Shown one piece after another: positions 1 to 9,789 of a DNA stretch of 64,000 nt. The stretch's first letter is position 1; each line of letters opens with the position of its first letter. The translations under genes were made by a program, and so were the position numbers. The notes under the pieces were generated by a model. The model did no database searches. It saw only the letters and a list, made by a program, of their open reading frames with translations, and was not told the origin of the DNA. The DNA is from Hyphomicrobium methylovorum (lineage in GTDB: Bacteria > Pseudomonadota > Alphaproteobacteria > Rhizobiales > Hyphomicrobiaceae): the NCBI RefSeq assembly GCF_013626205.1, contig NZ_QHJE01000001.1:3142501-3206500 (forward strand), given 5' to 3'.

Positions 1-2160
1 CCCTGCAGCGAGAGCGTTCGTTTTGAAGTTCCCTATCCTGGCGGATCGGCGGTGACGCTTGAGATCGGCGGGCGCGAAGTCGCCAAGACCGACGTCAAGG
101 TCAAGGATATTCTGGTCGCCGGAATGGGCGATAGCTTCGCATCCGGCGAAGGCAATCCGGATGTTGCCGTCCGCTTCTCGCGCGAGCGTTCGGCGGATTA
201 TAGCACGGTCGGAATCTATAGCGGGCTTACGGGTTATCCGGCGCGCGTTGGGCCGTGGCGCGATTTCGGCGACAAGGCATTCATCAAGGAGAACGCGCGC
301 TGGCTCGATCAGGCGTGCCATCGTTCGCTCTATTCGGAACAGTTGCGCGCGGCGTTGCAGCTTGCTGTCGAAGAACCGCACAGGGCTGTGACATTCGTCG
401 GCGTGTCATGCGCGGGCGCGGAAATCACGGATGGACTTTTCCTTCGCTACAAAGGCAACGAGTGGGTGCCGAACCCGCCGCGCATGTCGCAAATCTCGGC
501 CGTGGCGGAAGCGCAGTGCGGCAACGAGAAGGCCGAACTGCTGGATGTTCCCGAGGCCTATCACATCAACGGGCAGATCCCTGAGTTGAAGGGTGGGCTG
601 GTTCTTAGGAAGTGTCCGCACAATGTTGCGCGCAAGATCGATCTCTTGCTGCTGTCGATCGGCGGCAACGACATCGGGTTTTCCAGGTTGGTCGCAAACG
701 CGGTTCTCTCGAACGAGTCTTTGCTGCGACAGCTCGGCGGCTGGCTCGGTGAAGTGTATGGCGAGGCGGAAGCGGCTGCGGAATTGAAGCGGCTCAACGC
801 GCGCTACAAATCGTTGAACCGCGCGCTGCACAACATTCTCTACATGCCGTGGCAAGAGAGCGATCGTATTCTTCTCGTCGCCTATCCCGGCATGGCGCTT
901 GAAGGCGATGGCAGCGAGACGTGCAAGACAGGCAACTCCGGCATGGAAGTCGTTCCCGATTTCCAGCTTGATGAAACGAAGCTGAGGCTCGGCACGTGGT
1001 TCGCAGACAAGCTGCATCGTGAGATGCGGCAGAGCGCGGAAGAATTCGGCTGGACGTTCGTCGAAACGCACCGGCGGAAGTTCATCGGGCGCGGGCTATG
1101 CGCTGGATTGAGCGTTGAAGGCGTCGGGCAGGCGGACGACCTTCGGCTGCCGCGCAAGATCGACGGCAAGTGGGTTCCCTACAACCCCGGCGACTATCAA
1201 GCGTATGCTACGCGGCAGCGGTGGTTCCGCACGCCGAACGACGCATTCATGACCGGCAACTTCCACGTTGCGGCCGGACTCATGACGAAGGTTCTGAAAA
1301 TTGAGCCGTTCGCGCCGTTCCAGGTGGTGTTGGCGTCGACGTATTCCGGCGCGTTCCATCCGACAGCGGAAGGTCAGGCCGCGATTGCCGACTCCGTCGT
1401 CGACAAGGCGCGCGCGGTTCTTGCAAAGTATGCGAGAGAAGAGGAAGGCGACATACCGGCCGTTTCAATCTCCGTTCCGGACGATGGTCCCGCACCCGCG
1501 GTTGATGAGCCGGGAATGGCCGTTCCCGATGTGAAGGCGATCCTCACAGCGCCCGGATTGGCGAAGGAAACTACCGTGACGCCGCTGCCTTCAAATGGTG
1601 CGGTGACGGAGCCAGCAAAGCCCAACGAACAACCTTCCGGGTGGCAGGCATCGCCGCGCTCCGCGGCGCCTCCCGCCGCGGCGGGCCTCGAACCCTCGCC
1701 TGATGCGACTGCACCACCGCAGCAGCACCCTGCGATGAACGCGCCAGGAGCGCCCGCGGCGGTGTCGCCTGCTCCAATTCCTGGCGCGCAACATCCGGCT
1801 GTGCCCGCCGGGCAAGGATTTGGAGCGACCACCCTGGAACCTGCGGATGACGGATCAGAGCCGCGAACGGAGGCTGTCGTTGGCTCGCCGAGCTCGGTCG
1901 ATAGCGGGCCGTTGCCCGATGCGGCGCCGGTGCAGGGGCAGGGGACGCCTTTGCCGCCAATTCCGTCTGCGCCGTCTTTCTCAGAGCCTTCGGCGCAGGG
2001 TGAGCCGTTACCGCCGATCCCCTCTGAGGCGTCGTCAGGAGAGTTTCAGACGCAGACGCAGCCTTCCGCTCAGCCGTCTCAGCAAGGAGTGCCGCCCGCG
2101 GCACCTGCTCCTCAGTCTGACGACCTGGAGATCAAGCCGTTCGCGCCAGCTTCGCAATAG
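1..2160 (+). CDS. SGNH/GDSL-type hydrolase, 5'-truncated by window edge, with long Pro-rich tail
   Basis: The reading frame is open from base 1, so the gene starts left of the window; the GTG at 52 is not needed as a start. Counting from the first codon, the SGNH blocks are visible: GDS with Ser45 (block I), IGGND at 221-224 (block III) and a FHPTAEGQ block with His453 (block V). Together they fit a Ser-His esterase or lipase-like hydrolase. From about residue 480 to the end (719 residues seen) the protein is low-complexity, rich in Pro, Ala, Ser and Gln, with the phrase PLPPIPS appearing twice, which looks like a disordered tail. The substrate cannot be told. It is convergent with trmFO, 18 bp away. 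Confidence 0.75.
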   Translation, partial: PCSESVRFEVPYPGGSAVTLEIGGREVAKTDVKVKDILVAGMGDSFASGEGNPDVAVRFSRERSADYSTVGIYSGLTGYPARVGPWRDFGDKAFIKENARWLDQACHRSLYSEQLRAALQLAVEEPHRAVTFVGVSCAGAEITDGLFLRYKGNEWVPNPPRMSQISAVAEAQCGNEKAELLDVPEAYHINGQIPELKGGLVLRKCPHNVARKIDLLLLSIGGNDIGFSRLVANAVLSNESLLRQLGGWLGEVYGEAEAAAELKRLNARYKSLNRALHNILYMPWQESDRILLVAYPGMALEGDGSETCKTGNSGMEVVPDFQLDETKLRLGTWFADKLHREMRQSAEEFGWTFVETHRRKFIGRGLCAGLSVEGVGQADDLRLPRKIDGKWVPYNPGDYQAYATRQRWFRTPNDAFMTGNFHVAAGLMTKVLKIEPFAPFQVVLASTYSGAFHPTAEGQAAIADSVVDKARAVLAKYAREEEGDIPAVSISVPDDGPAPAVDEPGMAVPDVKAILTAPGLAKETTVTPLPSNGAVTEPAKPNEQPSGWQASPRSAAPPAAAGLEPSPDATAPPQQHPAMNAPGAPAAVSPAPIPGAQHPAVPAGQGFGATTLEPADDGSEPRTEAVVGSPSSVDSGPLPDAAPVQGQGTPLPPIPSAPSFSEPSAQGEPLPPIPSEASSGEFQTQTQPSAQPSQQGVPPAAPAPQSDDLEIKPFAPASQ

Positions 2161-2178
2161 TCGAAGCCGCGCGCGAAA

Positions 2179-3612
2179 TCATTCGGCAGGCTTCGTTGCC
2201 GATTGTCCGTCGAGCCACGCCGTTAGATCGGCGATGGCGCGGCGGGACATCACGCGCTTTTTCGCGCGGCCGCGTTCGGGTCCTTTGAGGCGGGCGCCGT
2301 TGTCGTCGTGCGTCGGGACCGTTTCGAGATCGGGCAGCAAGCCGTAGTTTATGTTCATCGGCTGGAACGAACGCGGTTTGCCTGCCTCGCCGTCTTCGGT
2401 GACGAGGTGCCCGCCGGTGATGTGATCGAGAAGAGCGCCGAGCGCAGTTGTTTGCGGCGGCGGCGCGATCGTTTCGCCCAATGCATCGGCAGCGGCGAAA
2501 CGACCGGCAAGAAGGCCGATGGCGGCGCTTTCGACGTAGCCTTCAACGCCCGTGATTTGTCCGGCAAAGCGTAGGCGTGTCTCGGCTTTCAGGCGCAGCG
2601 CGCGGTCGAGCAGGCGCGGCGAGTTCAAATAGGTGTTGCGATGAAGGCCGCCGAGGCGCGCGAACTCTGCGTTTGCGAGACCAGGGATCGTGCGGAAGAT
2701 GCGCACCTGTTCGGCGTGCTTCAGTTTTGTCTGAAAGCCGACCATATTCCAAAGCGTGGCAAGCGCGTTGTCCTGGCGAAGTTGCACGACCGCATAGGGC
2801 CAGCGTCCGGTGCGCGGATCGTCAAGGCCGACGGGTTTCATCGGTCCATAGCGCAGTGTCTCGCGGCCGCGCTCGGCCATTACCTCAACGGGCAGGCAGC
2901 CGTCGAAGTAGGGTGTTGAGGCTTCCCATTCTTTGAACGACGTCTTGTCGCCCGCGAGCAGCGCGTCGACGAAGGCTTCGTATTCCGGTTTCGACATCGG
3001 GCAGTTCAGGTAGTCGGCGCCGGTGCCCGCGGGTCCGGCCTTGTCATATCGCGATTGGAACCACGCAATCGACGTGTCGATGCTTTCGCGATGAATGACG
3101 GGGGCGATGGCGTCGAAGAATGCGAGTGAGCTTTCGCCCGTCAGTTCCGCAAGCGCTGCAGCGAGGTCCGGCGAAGTCAGCGGTCCGGTCGCGATGATGA
3201 CGTTTTGCCAATCGCTTGGCGGCAGGGCAGAGAGTTCGCCGCGTTCGATCGAGACAAGGGGATGCGCTTCGAGGCGCGCGGTCACTTCGGCGGAGAATGC
3301 ATCGCGATCGACGGCAAGTGCGCCGCCTGCCGGAAGCTTTGCCTTGTCGCCCGAGGACAGGATGAGCGAATTCGCGCGGCGCATCTCTTCATGCAGCAAG
3401 CCGACCGCGTTGTTCTCCCAATCGTCTGAGCGAAAGGAGTTCGAGCACACGAGTTCGGCGAAGCCGTCCGTTTTGTGCGCTTCTGTCGAACGCACGGGAC
3501 GCATTTCGTGCAGCACGACCGGCACACCCCGGGATGCGATCTGCCAAGCGGCTTCAGAGCCTGCGAGGCCTGCTCCGACGACGTGCACGATGGATTGGTT
3601 CTTGAGCGGCAT
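2179..3612 (-). CDS. trmFO: Methylenetetrahydrofolate-tRNA-(uracil-5-)-methyltransferase TrmFO
   Basis: 477 residues, the normal length for TrmFO. The N-terminus carries a Rossmann FAD-binding motif ([12 protein letters not shown], residues 13-24) followed by the conserved HEMRP and the [10 protein letters not shown] segment. Near the C-terminus is the family segment [15 protein letters not shown]. The enzyme uses methylenetetrahydrofolate and FADH2 to make 5-methyluridine at position 54 of the T-loop in tRNA; it replaces the SAM-dependent TrmA in many Gram-positives and alphaproteobacteria. The start ATG is at 3612. It stands alone between a convergent hydrolase gene and mntH, which is on the same strand. 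Confidence 0.95.
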   Translation of the reverse strand: MPLKNQSIVHVVGAGLAGSEAAWQIASRGVPVVLHEMRPVRSTEAHKTDGFAELVCSNSFRSDDWENNAVGLLHEEMRRANSLILSSGDKAKLPAGGALAVDRDAFSAEVTARLEAHPLVSIERGELSALPPSDWQNVIIATGPLTSPDLAAALAELTGESSLAFFDAIAPVIHRESIDTSIAWFQSRYDKAGPAGTGADYLNCPMSKPEYEAFVDALLAGDKTSFKEWEASTPYFDGCLPVEVMAERGRETLRYGPMKPVGLDDPRTGRWPYAVVQLRQDNALATLWNMVGFQTKLKHAEQVRIFRTIPGLANAEFARLGGLHRNTYLNSPRLLDRALRLKAETRLRFAGQITGVEGYVESAAIGLLAGRFAAADALGETIAPPPQTTALGALLDHITGGHLVTEDGEAGKPRSFQPMNINYGLLPDLETVPTHDDNGARLKGPERGRAKKRVMSRRAIADLTAWLDGQSATKPAE

Positions 3613-3749
3613 TCGTTGGTGCGTTTCGATCTGCGAGTTGAAGGGGATGCGTCGGCGCGCGACGCGGCCGGTTGGCGCCTGAGCGCCCGGCTACTTAAGC
3701 GCGGTAGTCCGACGTTGCAACCCGCTCATGCGCGCAGGACGGCAGGCGC

Positions 3750-5126
3750 TCAGCCTTCGACGAGAAAATCGAAAATCAGCTTCAGATTGAGCGCGATGAT
3801 GAGCGCGGCGATTACGACTGCAATTGCCGTCAACCATCTCGGTGATACCAGCGCACCCATTTTCGCGCGGCTTGCTGTGAACTGCACCAGCGGGACGATC
3901 GCGAAGGGAAGCTGGAGGCTGAGGACCACTTGCGAGAGAATTAGGAGCTTCGCCGTTTCGGCTTCGCCATAGAGCAGCGTGACGCCCGCTGCGGGAATGA
4001 GCGCAAAGGCGCGCGTCACGAGGCGGCGGAGCCAAGCCTTCAGGCGAATGTCGATGAAGCCTTCCATCACCGTTTGTCCAGCGAGGGTGGCTGTGACGGT
4101 TGAATTCAACCCGCAGCAGAGTAGCGCGATGCCGAACAACGTGGGTGCGATGGCCGAGCCGAGCAGCGGATGGAGCAACGATTGCGCTTCCTGCAATTCG
4201 ACGATTTCGGTTCGTCCTGTTTTGTGGAACGCTGCTGCTGCGAGGATGAGGATCGATGCGTTGACGGCGAGGGCTAACGTGAGCGCAACGGTTGAGTCTA
4301 CCGTTGCGAATTTCAGTGCTTCGCGTTTCTCTTTCGTTGTCGTGCCGTAAGCGCGTGTCTGAACGATTGCCGAATGAAGATAGAGGTTATGCGGCATGAC
4401 CGTCGCGCCGATGATGCCGAGCGCGATGTAGAGCATGTCCGGATTTCTCAAGATGTCGGTCGTTGGCGCGAAGCCGCGTATCACTTCGCCCCATTGCGGA
4501 TCGGCGAGCGCGATCTGGATGCCGAAGCAGATTGTGATAACGCCGAGCATCGTGATGATGAAGGCTTCGAGGTAGCGGAAGCCGAGACGCTGAAGAAGCA
4601 AAATGACGAAAACGTCGAGCGCCGTCAGGATGACGCCGATCTCAAGGGGAATTCCGAACAGCAGGTTGAGACCGATCGCGGTGCCGACGACCTCGGCGAC
4701 GTCGGTTGCAATGATTGCGATTTCGGCGAGGAGCCACAGCGGGATTGCGGTCCAGCGCGGATAGCCATCGCGGCATGCCTGCGCGAGATCACGTCCCGAG
4801 CCGATGGCCAGGCGCGCGCAGAGGCTCTGCAGGATGACCGCCATGATGTTCGACAGCAGAGCAATGAAGAGGAGCGCGTAACCGAATTTGGATCCACCCG
4901 CGATCGACGTGGCCCAGTTGCCGGGGTCCATGTAGCCGACCGCGACGAGGTAGCCCGGCCCAACGAACGCAGCGAAGCGGCGCCACGGCGAAGCTTTGGC
5001 ATCGACGGGAACGGACGCGAAAACTTCGCCGAGGGATCGTTCCCCGACGTCCCGCCTCCAAGTTGATGTCTGCCCGGATTGGGATTTCGGAGATGCGTTC
5101 GTCGGAGGGTCGGTTTTGACGTCCAT
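3750..5126 (-). CDS. mntH: Nramp-family manganese (divalent metal) transporter MntH
   Basis: 458 residues from the ATG at 5126. An in-frame extension upstream to 5369 is possible but would run through the metal-regulator box and adds a hydrophilic stretch with no family resemblance. Nramp signatures are present: the TM1 metal-site motif DPGNW (residues 67-71) and the TM6 motif MPHNLYLHS, with about 11 hydrophobic segments between them. The family imports Mn2+ (and Fe2+) with protons across the inner membrane. Regulation by a Fur-family protein is suggested by the palindromic box just upstream. No mntR or mur gene is in view. Confidence 0.93.
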   Translation of the reverse strand: MDVKTDPPTNASPKSQSGQTSTWRRDVGERSLGEVFASVPVDAKASPWRRFAAFVGPGYLVAVGYMDPGNWATSIAGGSKFGYALLFIALLSNIMAVILQSLCARLAIGSGRDLAQACRDGYPRWTAIPLWLLAEIAIIATDVAEVVGTAIGLNLLFGIPLEIGVILTALDVFVILLLQRLGFRYLEAFIITMLGVITICFGIQIALADPQWGEVIRGFAPTTDILRNPDMLYIALGIIGATVMPHNLYLHSAIVQTRAYGTTTKEKREALKFATVDSTVALTLALAVNASILILAAAAFHKTGRTEIVELQEAQSLLHPLLGSAIAPTLFGIALLCCGLNSTVTATLAGQTVMEGFIDIRLKAWLRRLVTRAFALIPAAGVTLLYGEAETAKLLILSQVVLSLQLPFAIVPLVQFTASRAKMGALVSPRWLTAIAVVIAALIIALNLKLIFDFLVEG

Positions 5127-5146
5127 CAGGGAGAAAGTTTCTTTTC

Positions 5147-5165
5147 GCAAATGACAATCATTCGC
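5147..5165 (-). promoter_or_regulatory. Fur/Mur-type operator upstream of mntH
   Basis: The 19-mer GCAAATGACAATCATTCGC lies 21 bp upstream of the mntH start codon. It is an imperfect palindrome centred on ATGACAATCAT and agrees with the classical Fur box (GATAATGATAATCATTATC) at 13 of 19 positions by my count. In Rhizobiales the Fur homologue Mur represses mntH in response to Mn2+, so a Mur site is the best reading. The site is seen; the regulator is inferred. Confidence 0.65.
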
Positions 5166-5419
5166 AACAAGGTGCAATAGTCGCGTGCGCTCGTCAAGGA
5201 AATGCCGGTGTGGATACACAACCTTTGCCGGGTGTGTGTCTTCCGGGCTGGCATGCGCACAAACAAGGTTACGGCTTGTGCAATTCAGACGACGGACTGC
5301 TTTGAAATGCGCCGATTTGTTTTGGTGCGGAAACGCTAACCTCTCAACCTGTCTTGAATTTGCCGGCAAGGGCAGGCACGTATCGGCGCACGGTTCATGC
5401 AGCGCGGAAGCGGATTGGG

Positions 5420-6520
5420 ATGTGGAGCAGATATAGCAAGCGGCTAGCGCGCGATCTGGACCGCTGGCAAGCGAACGGCTGGATCACCGATAGCTCCCGC
5501 ACCGTCATTCTTGCCGATGTGGCAAAGAACAATCGCGAGTTCAGTCTGGCGGGCGCGCTCGCCGTTCTTGCGAGCGTGCTGTTCGGTTTCGCCGCAATCT
5601 CGTTTGTCGCCGCGCATTGGGCGGATGTTCCACGGCTCGCGCGTCTCGGGCTTTTGCTTGCTTCGATCTGGGCGGGTTACGGGGTAGCGGGCGTTTTCGC
5701 CGGACGCGATCAGCCTGCGTTTGCCGATGCCGCCGTTTTGTTTTCGTCGGCGATGTTCGGCGCCAGCATCATGCTCATCAGCCAGATGTATCACCTCGAT
5801 GGTCATGCGCCTGACGCGGTTTTGCTGTGGTGGGTTGCGGCTCTCTTTGCCGGTGTTCTGCTGCGTTCAGATCCGACGCTTGGCTTTGCGATGGTGCTCG
5901 TGTGTGTCTGGTCCGGCATGGAAACGACATCGCGGTCATTCGTGGGGGTGCATTGGCCGTTCCTCATCGGCTGGCTTGCGGTGACGGCGGCATTTATTTG
6001 GCAGCGGTGGTATCCCGGATTGCACCTCTCGGCGTTGGCGCTGTCGGGGTTTGTGGTCTCGCTCGGATTTCTGCTGTCTGCACATGGCGAGAACGCCATC
6101 GTCGCGATTATCGGCATTGCGGCTTCCATCGCCGTGATCGCCGTTGAAAAGCTGCGGCCGGACATGGCTCCCGCTGCGGGAGCCGTGCTCGGTTATCCGA
6201 TCGCTGTCGCATTCACCGGGCTATTCGCATTGCAGTTTTGGGAAAGCCCGACGCTCTCGATGCTGATTACGCTCGCGATCGTTACGCTTGTTCTTTTGCT
6301 CGGCGCTATTGCTTACGGCGTGCAGACCGGAAATCGCGGAGTGCTTTGGGTTGGCTACATTGGGTTTTCGCTCGAGATCCTTTCGCTCTATTGGCGGACG
6401 GTCGGATCGATCCTCGGAACGTCGCTGTTCTTCCTGATTGCGGCGGTGATTGTTGCCGCGCTTGCTTTCCTGGCGCTGCGGTTGGTTAGAAGCGTCCGCC
6501 CGAGCGAGGTTGCAGCATGA
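5420..6520 (+). CDS. DUF2157-family integral membrane protein
   Basis: 366 residues from the ATG at 5420, chosen because the DUF2157-like soluble N-terminus ([16 protein letters not shown]) begins immediately after it; an upstream ATG at 5354 adds 22 residues without family character. After about 50 residues come about ten hydrophobic helices ([20 protein letters not shown] is the first). The function of the family is unknown. The stop overlaps the next gene by 4 bp (ATGA), so the two are translationally coupled. In many bacteria this pair is joined by a DUF4401 protein, which is absent here. Confidence 0.8.
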   Translation: MWSRYSKRLARDLDRWQANGWITDSSRTVILADVAKNNREFSLAGALAVLASVLFGFAAISFVAAHWADVPRLARLGLLLASIWAGYGVAGVFAGRDQPAFADAAVLFSSAMFGASIMLISQMYHLDGHAPDAVLLWWVAALFAGVLLRSDPTLGFAMVLVCVWSGMETTSRSFVGVHWPFLIGWLAVTAAFIWQRWYPGLHLSALALSGFVVSLGFLLSAHGENAIVAIIGIAASIAVIAVEKLRPDMAPAAGAVLGYPIAVAFTGLFALQFWESPTLSMLITLAIVTLVLLLGAIAYGVQTGNRGVLWVGYIGFSLEILSLYWRTVGSILGTSLFFLIAAVIVAALAFLALRLVRSVRPSEVAA

Positions 6521-7095
6521 TTGGCATCTCGAAGTACCTCTGGCCGCTTCTCGGGTTGGTCGCCACGGTGCAGTCGGCTGCGTTGGTGAAGGTGCTCTAT
6601 GATCGCGACCGGCTCATCAAATCAGGCGAAGAGATTGTGCTGCCGGTGAAGCCGGTTGATCCGCGCGATATTTTCCGTGGCGAGTATGTGATCCTCGGTT
6701 ACGATCTTTCGTCGATCCGCCAGCCTGGCCCGGCGCCTGAGATTGCGAATTTGAGCCGGGGTTCGACGGTTTACGTTCGCCTCGGCAAAGGCGCGGACGG
6801 AAACTGGACCGTTAGCGGGGTAAGCGCCGATGCGCCGAAGCTCTCGCCGGACGAACGGGTTCTCAAAGGGCAGGTCATCAACGTTTGGTCGGCCCAGGAC
6901 AAACGGGACGTCGTGCTCAATGTTCGCTACGGGATCGAAAGCTATTTCGTTCCCGAAGGCACGGGGCGTGTGCTGGAAGAGAAGGTGCGCGACCATAAAA
7001 TCGAGGCCATCGTGGCGGTTGGCGGCGACGGCGAGGCAGCCCTCAAGGGGCTTGTTATCGATGGTGAGCGGCACGTCGACCCGCCCCTGCTTTGA
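6517..7095 (+). CDS. GDYXXLXY domain-containing protein
   Basis: 192 residues. One N-terminal membrane anchor (residues about 5-26) is followed by a soluble periplasmic part. The family-naming motif appears as GEYVILGYDLS around residue 54, with the usual preceding DPRDIFR. It overlaps the DUF2157 membrane gene by 4 bp, the arrangement typical for this pair. The biochemical role of the family is not known; a complex with the DUF2157 protein is inferred from coupling. Confidence 0.82.
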   Translation: MIGISKYLWPLLGLVATVQSAALVKVLYDRDRLIKSGEEIVLPVKPVDPRDIFRGEYVILGYDLSSIRQPGPAPEIANLSRGSTVYVRLGKGADGNWTVSGVSADAPKLSPDERVLKGQVINVWSAQDKRDVVLNVRYGIESYFVPEGTGRVLEEKVRDHKIEAIVAVGGDGEAALKGLVIDGERHVDPPLL

Positions 7096-7158
7096 GGCTT
7101 CTTGAGAGCGGTTCGGGCTGCTAAGACGCCCCCCAACAATAGTTTGGGGAGCGCTCAA

Positions 7159-7506
7159 ATGACGATCAATCGTTATGAATCGACGGCCGTTTATTCGAAG
7201 GTCACGGAGGCGAACGGTTTCGTCTTCACCGCGGGTGTCATCCCGACCGATCTTTCACGCGACGTTGAAGGTCAGACTGCCGAAGTTCTGACCGAGGTCG
7301 ACCGCTTGCTGGCGCTTGCGGGAACCGACAAATCGAAGATCGTTCAGGCCACGGTATGGCTCAACGACATTCGCAACCGCGATGGCATGAACAAAGCCTG
7401 GAGCGCTTGGCTCGGCGGCAAGGATGCTCCGGCCCGCGCGTGCGTTGAAGCTAAAGTGATCGACCCGCGGATGCTGGTTGAAATTTCGGTCGTCGCCGTA
7501 AAGTAG
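7159..7506 (+). CDS. RidA-family reactive enamine/imine deaminase
   Basis: 115 residues from the ATG at 7159, which is preceded by a purine-rich site (GGGGAG at about 7146). The fold-typical segments of RidA/YjgF proteins can be read: FVFTAGVIPTD near the N-terminus, a central ATVWLNDI, and a C-terminal ARACVEAKVIDPRMLVEI with the usual Arg before the C-terminal strand. RidA enzymes hydrolyse 2-aminoacrylate and similar imines in the cytoplasm; divergent members exist, so the exact substrate is open. The gene appears to stand alone. Confidence 0.88.
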   Translation: MTINRYESTAVYSKVTEANGFVFTAGVIPTDLSRDVEGQTAEVLTEVDRLLALAGTDKSKIVQATVWLNDIRNRDGMNKAWSAWLGGKDAPARACVEAKVIDPRMLVEISVVAVK

Positions 7507-7677
7507 AGACGCAGGCGCGGCCGTGGCGCATATGTCCCGCCAAGGCGGGCAGTGTGCCCTGTTTGCCGCTGCGAGTGAGATTTTCATCGTTCGAAGGGCG
7601 TCGGCCCTTCGGACAACGTGCTGAATCTGCAAGATGCGTCCGGGGGAGTAGATCCCTTGTTCGTCGGGGACAGCACA

Positions 7678-8022
7678 ATGAATCGTTCCGTTTGGATTCG
7701 TCCGGCATTTGCCGCACTTGCTTTTTTTGCTATCGCCGCGCCACCTGTAATCGCTGACGAAACGGGGTTGGATTCCATCCATACTCAGCGCCGCGAGGGT
7801 GGTCGCGTCTGCTTCGTGGACCACTTCCATTATGGTTCAAGCTCTGGCCAGGCAACGAAAGCTGCCGCTATGGCTGCAGCCGTAAAGTCATGGATCCAGT
7901 TCACTGATTTTGAGTACGGCTCCAGGTGGGCAAGCTGGAAGCGGTCTGCTGGCAAGCAGGCCAACTGCACGGGCTCAGCTGGCTCTTGGGGTTGCGATCT
8001 CAGCTCACGGCCTTGCCGCTGA
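7678..8022 (+). CDS. Small secreted protein of unknown function
   Basis: 114 residues with a clear signal peptide (residues about 1-25, cleavage likely after VIA). The mature part is about 89 residues and has four Cys (one before VDHFHYG, one before TGSAGS, and two near the end in CDLSSRPC), compatible with two disulfides in the periplasm. I recognise no family. The start ATG at 7678 directly precedes the signal sequence. It is convergent with the DUF937 gene. Confidence 0.6.
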   Translation: MNRSVWIRPAFAALAFFAIAAPPVIADETGLDSIHTQRREGGRVCFVDHFHYGSSSGQATKAAAMAAAVKSWIQFTDFEYGSRWASWKRSAGKQANCTGSAGSWGCDLSSRPCR

Positions 8023-8061
8023 TCTTTCGCTGTTGAATTCTTCTCGTCGCGTCGTCTGGCT

Positions 8062-8880
8062 TTATCGGCCAGTGACGACGCGCGAGAGAATGCGCCGCGC
8101 CATCGACGCGAGCCAGCGGATCAAGAAGATTTGGATCATCGTACCGATAACGCCTCGGTTGGATCCAAGGACCTTTCCGAATATCGATCGAATGACATCT
8201 TCCAGCGATCCGCCGCCCGGTGCGGGGGCGCCGCCACGGCGAACGATGTCGGGCAGCCGATCATATGGGCTGTCTTGATCCGGCTGATACCGTCGCGATG
8301 CTGACCGGCCGACGCCGGGAATCGTGTTTCCCGGAATGGGCGGAGGAGGTCCGGCGTCGATCTCAGATGACGGCGCGGACGATTGCGATGGGCTCCCCGG
8401 TCCGCCGAGCGGGTTTCTGAGTTCTCCGAACAATGACGGAGACTGCTGCACGATTTTGTCGAGCGCGGGTTGGGACTGACGCTGCAACTCTCCAACGAGC
8501 AGGGTTGCAACGGCGGGCAGAAGTTTTTCTGTCGTCGATGCCGGAAGGCCGGACTGGCGCGCAGCGCTTGCAGCGATGCCTCGGCTGATATGCTTGCTTC
8601 CGGTCAGCACGCTGAGAATGTCGTTGCCGTTTTCCTCGGCGGCTGACAGCGATGCCGAACCGGGTTCTTCGAGCAATTGGTTATTGGGATTGGTGACGAG
8701 CGCGGCGACGTCGGCGACGCCACCGCGGGAGAGCATGGCGCGCTCGATCCGGACTTTCACCGAGTCCGCCAGCGAGCGAAGGGCGGTTCCAGCCTTTTGA
8801 TCGTCCAAGCCATAAGCCTGTGCGGCTGTCTTCAATAGGCTCTGGCCTTCAGGCGATCTTAAGCTTGTATCAATCGTCAC
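8062..8880 (-). CDS. DUF937-type protein
   Basis: 272 residues. The N-terminal two thirds are helical with the layout of DUF937/YidB-like proteins: GQSLLKTAAQAYGLDD, a central SVLTGSKHISRGIAASAARQSGL, then a helix ending ATLLVGELQRQ. A Pro/Ser/Gly-rich linker (about 165-215) leads to a C-terminal hydrophobic helix (IGTMIQIFLIRWLASMARRI). The function of the family is unknown. No neighbour on the same strand suggests an operon. Confidence 0.65.
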   Translation of the reverse strand: MTIDTSLRSPEGQSLLKTAAQAYGLDDQKAGTALRSLADSVKVRIERAMLSRGGVADVAALVTNPNNQLLEEPGSASLSAAEENGNDILSVLTGSKHISRGIAASAARQSGLPASTTEKLLPAVATLLVGELQRQSQPALDKIVQQSPSLFGELRNPLGGPGSPSQSSAPSSEIDAGPPPPIPGNTIPGVGRSASRRYQPDQDSPYDRLPDIVRRGGAPAPGGGSLEDVIRSIFGKVLGSNRGVIGTMIQIFLIRWLASMARRILSRVVTGR

Positions 8881-9148
8881 GACAGCCTCCGCTTTCGTTA
8901 CTGTCCGTTTGATTTAGCATGTTGGGAGTGCAAGCGTCCCAGCCTCAATTCGCGTTCAGAATTGGCATAGTCGCTATGCATATCGACTGTGTTCATTCGC
9001 CGTTCACTGCAAAAGACGCGTAATCTGGTTGTCGGGCGAACATAGAAACTTCCTGAGGTGCAACTCGGAGCCGGGTCATACGTTACGGAGAATATCGGTA
9101 CTGTCCGAATTCGCAGAGCGTAACGGGTGCCGTATCTAGGAGATTCAC
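8881..9148. other. Divergent intergenic region (268 bp)
   Basis: This separates the divergent DUF937 gene and the His-rich protein gene and must hold both promoters. A short perfect hairpin, GCATAG-TCG-CTATGC, lies at 8965-8979. A good ribosome site (TAGGAG) precedes the ATG at 9149. I see no RNA gene. Confidence 0.5.
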
Positions 9149-9562
9149 ATGCGAAAATTATTCATGTCGTTATCCGTTCTCGGCGGCCTTTTGGCGTTCG
9201 CCGGAACGTCGCCGGCGTCCGCGAACGCGGCTGCCGGACTAACCAAGATGAACATCGAGAAGCCTGCGCCTGGTGCTACCCAGGTTCGATACCGTCATAG
9301 GCACTGGGGTCATCGCCATTGGCGTCACCGCGGTTGGCGCGGTGGTGGACTTTACTTCGGCTTCGGTGCGCCGGGCTGGGGTGGTTACGGATACTATCCG
9401 CGGCGCTATCGCTACGGCTACTACGGCGGTCCGAGCTACTACTATGGTGGACCCCGCTGGCGCCATCGCCACTGGGGGCACCGTCATTGGGGCCATCGCC
9501 ATCACCGGCATTGGGGCCACCGCGGCGGACACCGCCACTGGGGCCACCACCGCCACCGCTAA
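9149..9562 (+). CDS. Secreted His/Gly/Tyr/Arg-rich repeat protein
   Basis: 137 residues. The signal peptide (MRKLFMSLSVLGGLLAFAGT..., cleavage near ASA at about 25) is followed by a short linker and then an extreme-composition region: HWGHR-type pentads at about 50-60 and again seven or so times in the last 35 residues, flanking a central Gly/Tyr-rich stretch (YGYYPRRYRYGYYGG). More than 25 His residues suggest metal binding (Ni2+, Zn2+ or Cu) in the periplasm, but that is inference from composition. Similar GYYG/His-rich exported proteins are common and uncharacterised in Hyphomicrobiales. A strong terminator follows at once. Confidence 0.75.
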   Translation: MRKLFMSLSVLGGLLAFAGTSPASANAAAGLTKMNIEKPAPGATQVRYRHRHWGHRHWRHRGWRGGGLYFGFGAPGWGGYGYYPRRYRYGYYGGPSYYYGGPRWRHRHWGHRHWGHRHHRHWGHRGGHRHWGHHRHR

Positions 9563-9598
9563 GGCGGCTCTCTTTCCCGTCCCCATCTTCTGACTTTC

Positions 9599-9633
9599 GC
9601 GGCCCACGAGTATTTCTCGTCGGGCCGCTTTTT
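9599..9633 (+). terminator. Rho-independent terminator after the His-rich protein gene
   Basis: GCGGCCC-ACGAG, a 5-base loop, then CTCGT-CGGGCCGC followed by five T. The stem is about 12 bp with one unpaired base. It lies 37 bp after the stop codon. Confidence 0.8.
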
Positions 9634-9727
9634 CATGGGCGTGGCGCCAGTGACTTGGTTGCAACGCCCGTGCGCTTTTGGCATGGTCCGCCGCGACTCT
9701 GTGTACCTAGGAAGCCAAAGGGGGGAA

Positions 9728-9755
9728 TCGAACCATCGCCTTCCGGCTGGTTCGA
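9728..9755 (+). promoter_or_regulatory. Hairpin in the presumed 5' leader of hppA
   Basis: Perfect 8 bp outer arms TCGAACCA / TGGTTCGA with an inner GCC-TTCC-GGC stem, ending 34 bp before the hppA start codon. It lacks a T-tract, so it is not a terminator. It may be a leader structure or a protein site; no known riboswitch class is recognised. Confidence 0.35.
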
Positions 9756-9789
9756 GCCGCCATAATAACGGGGCAAAAAGGACCACTCC

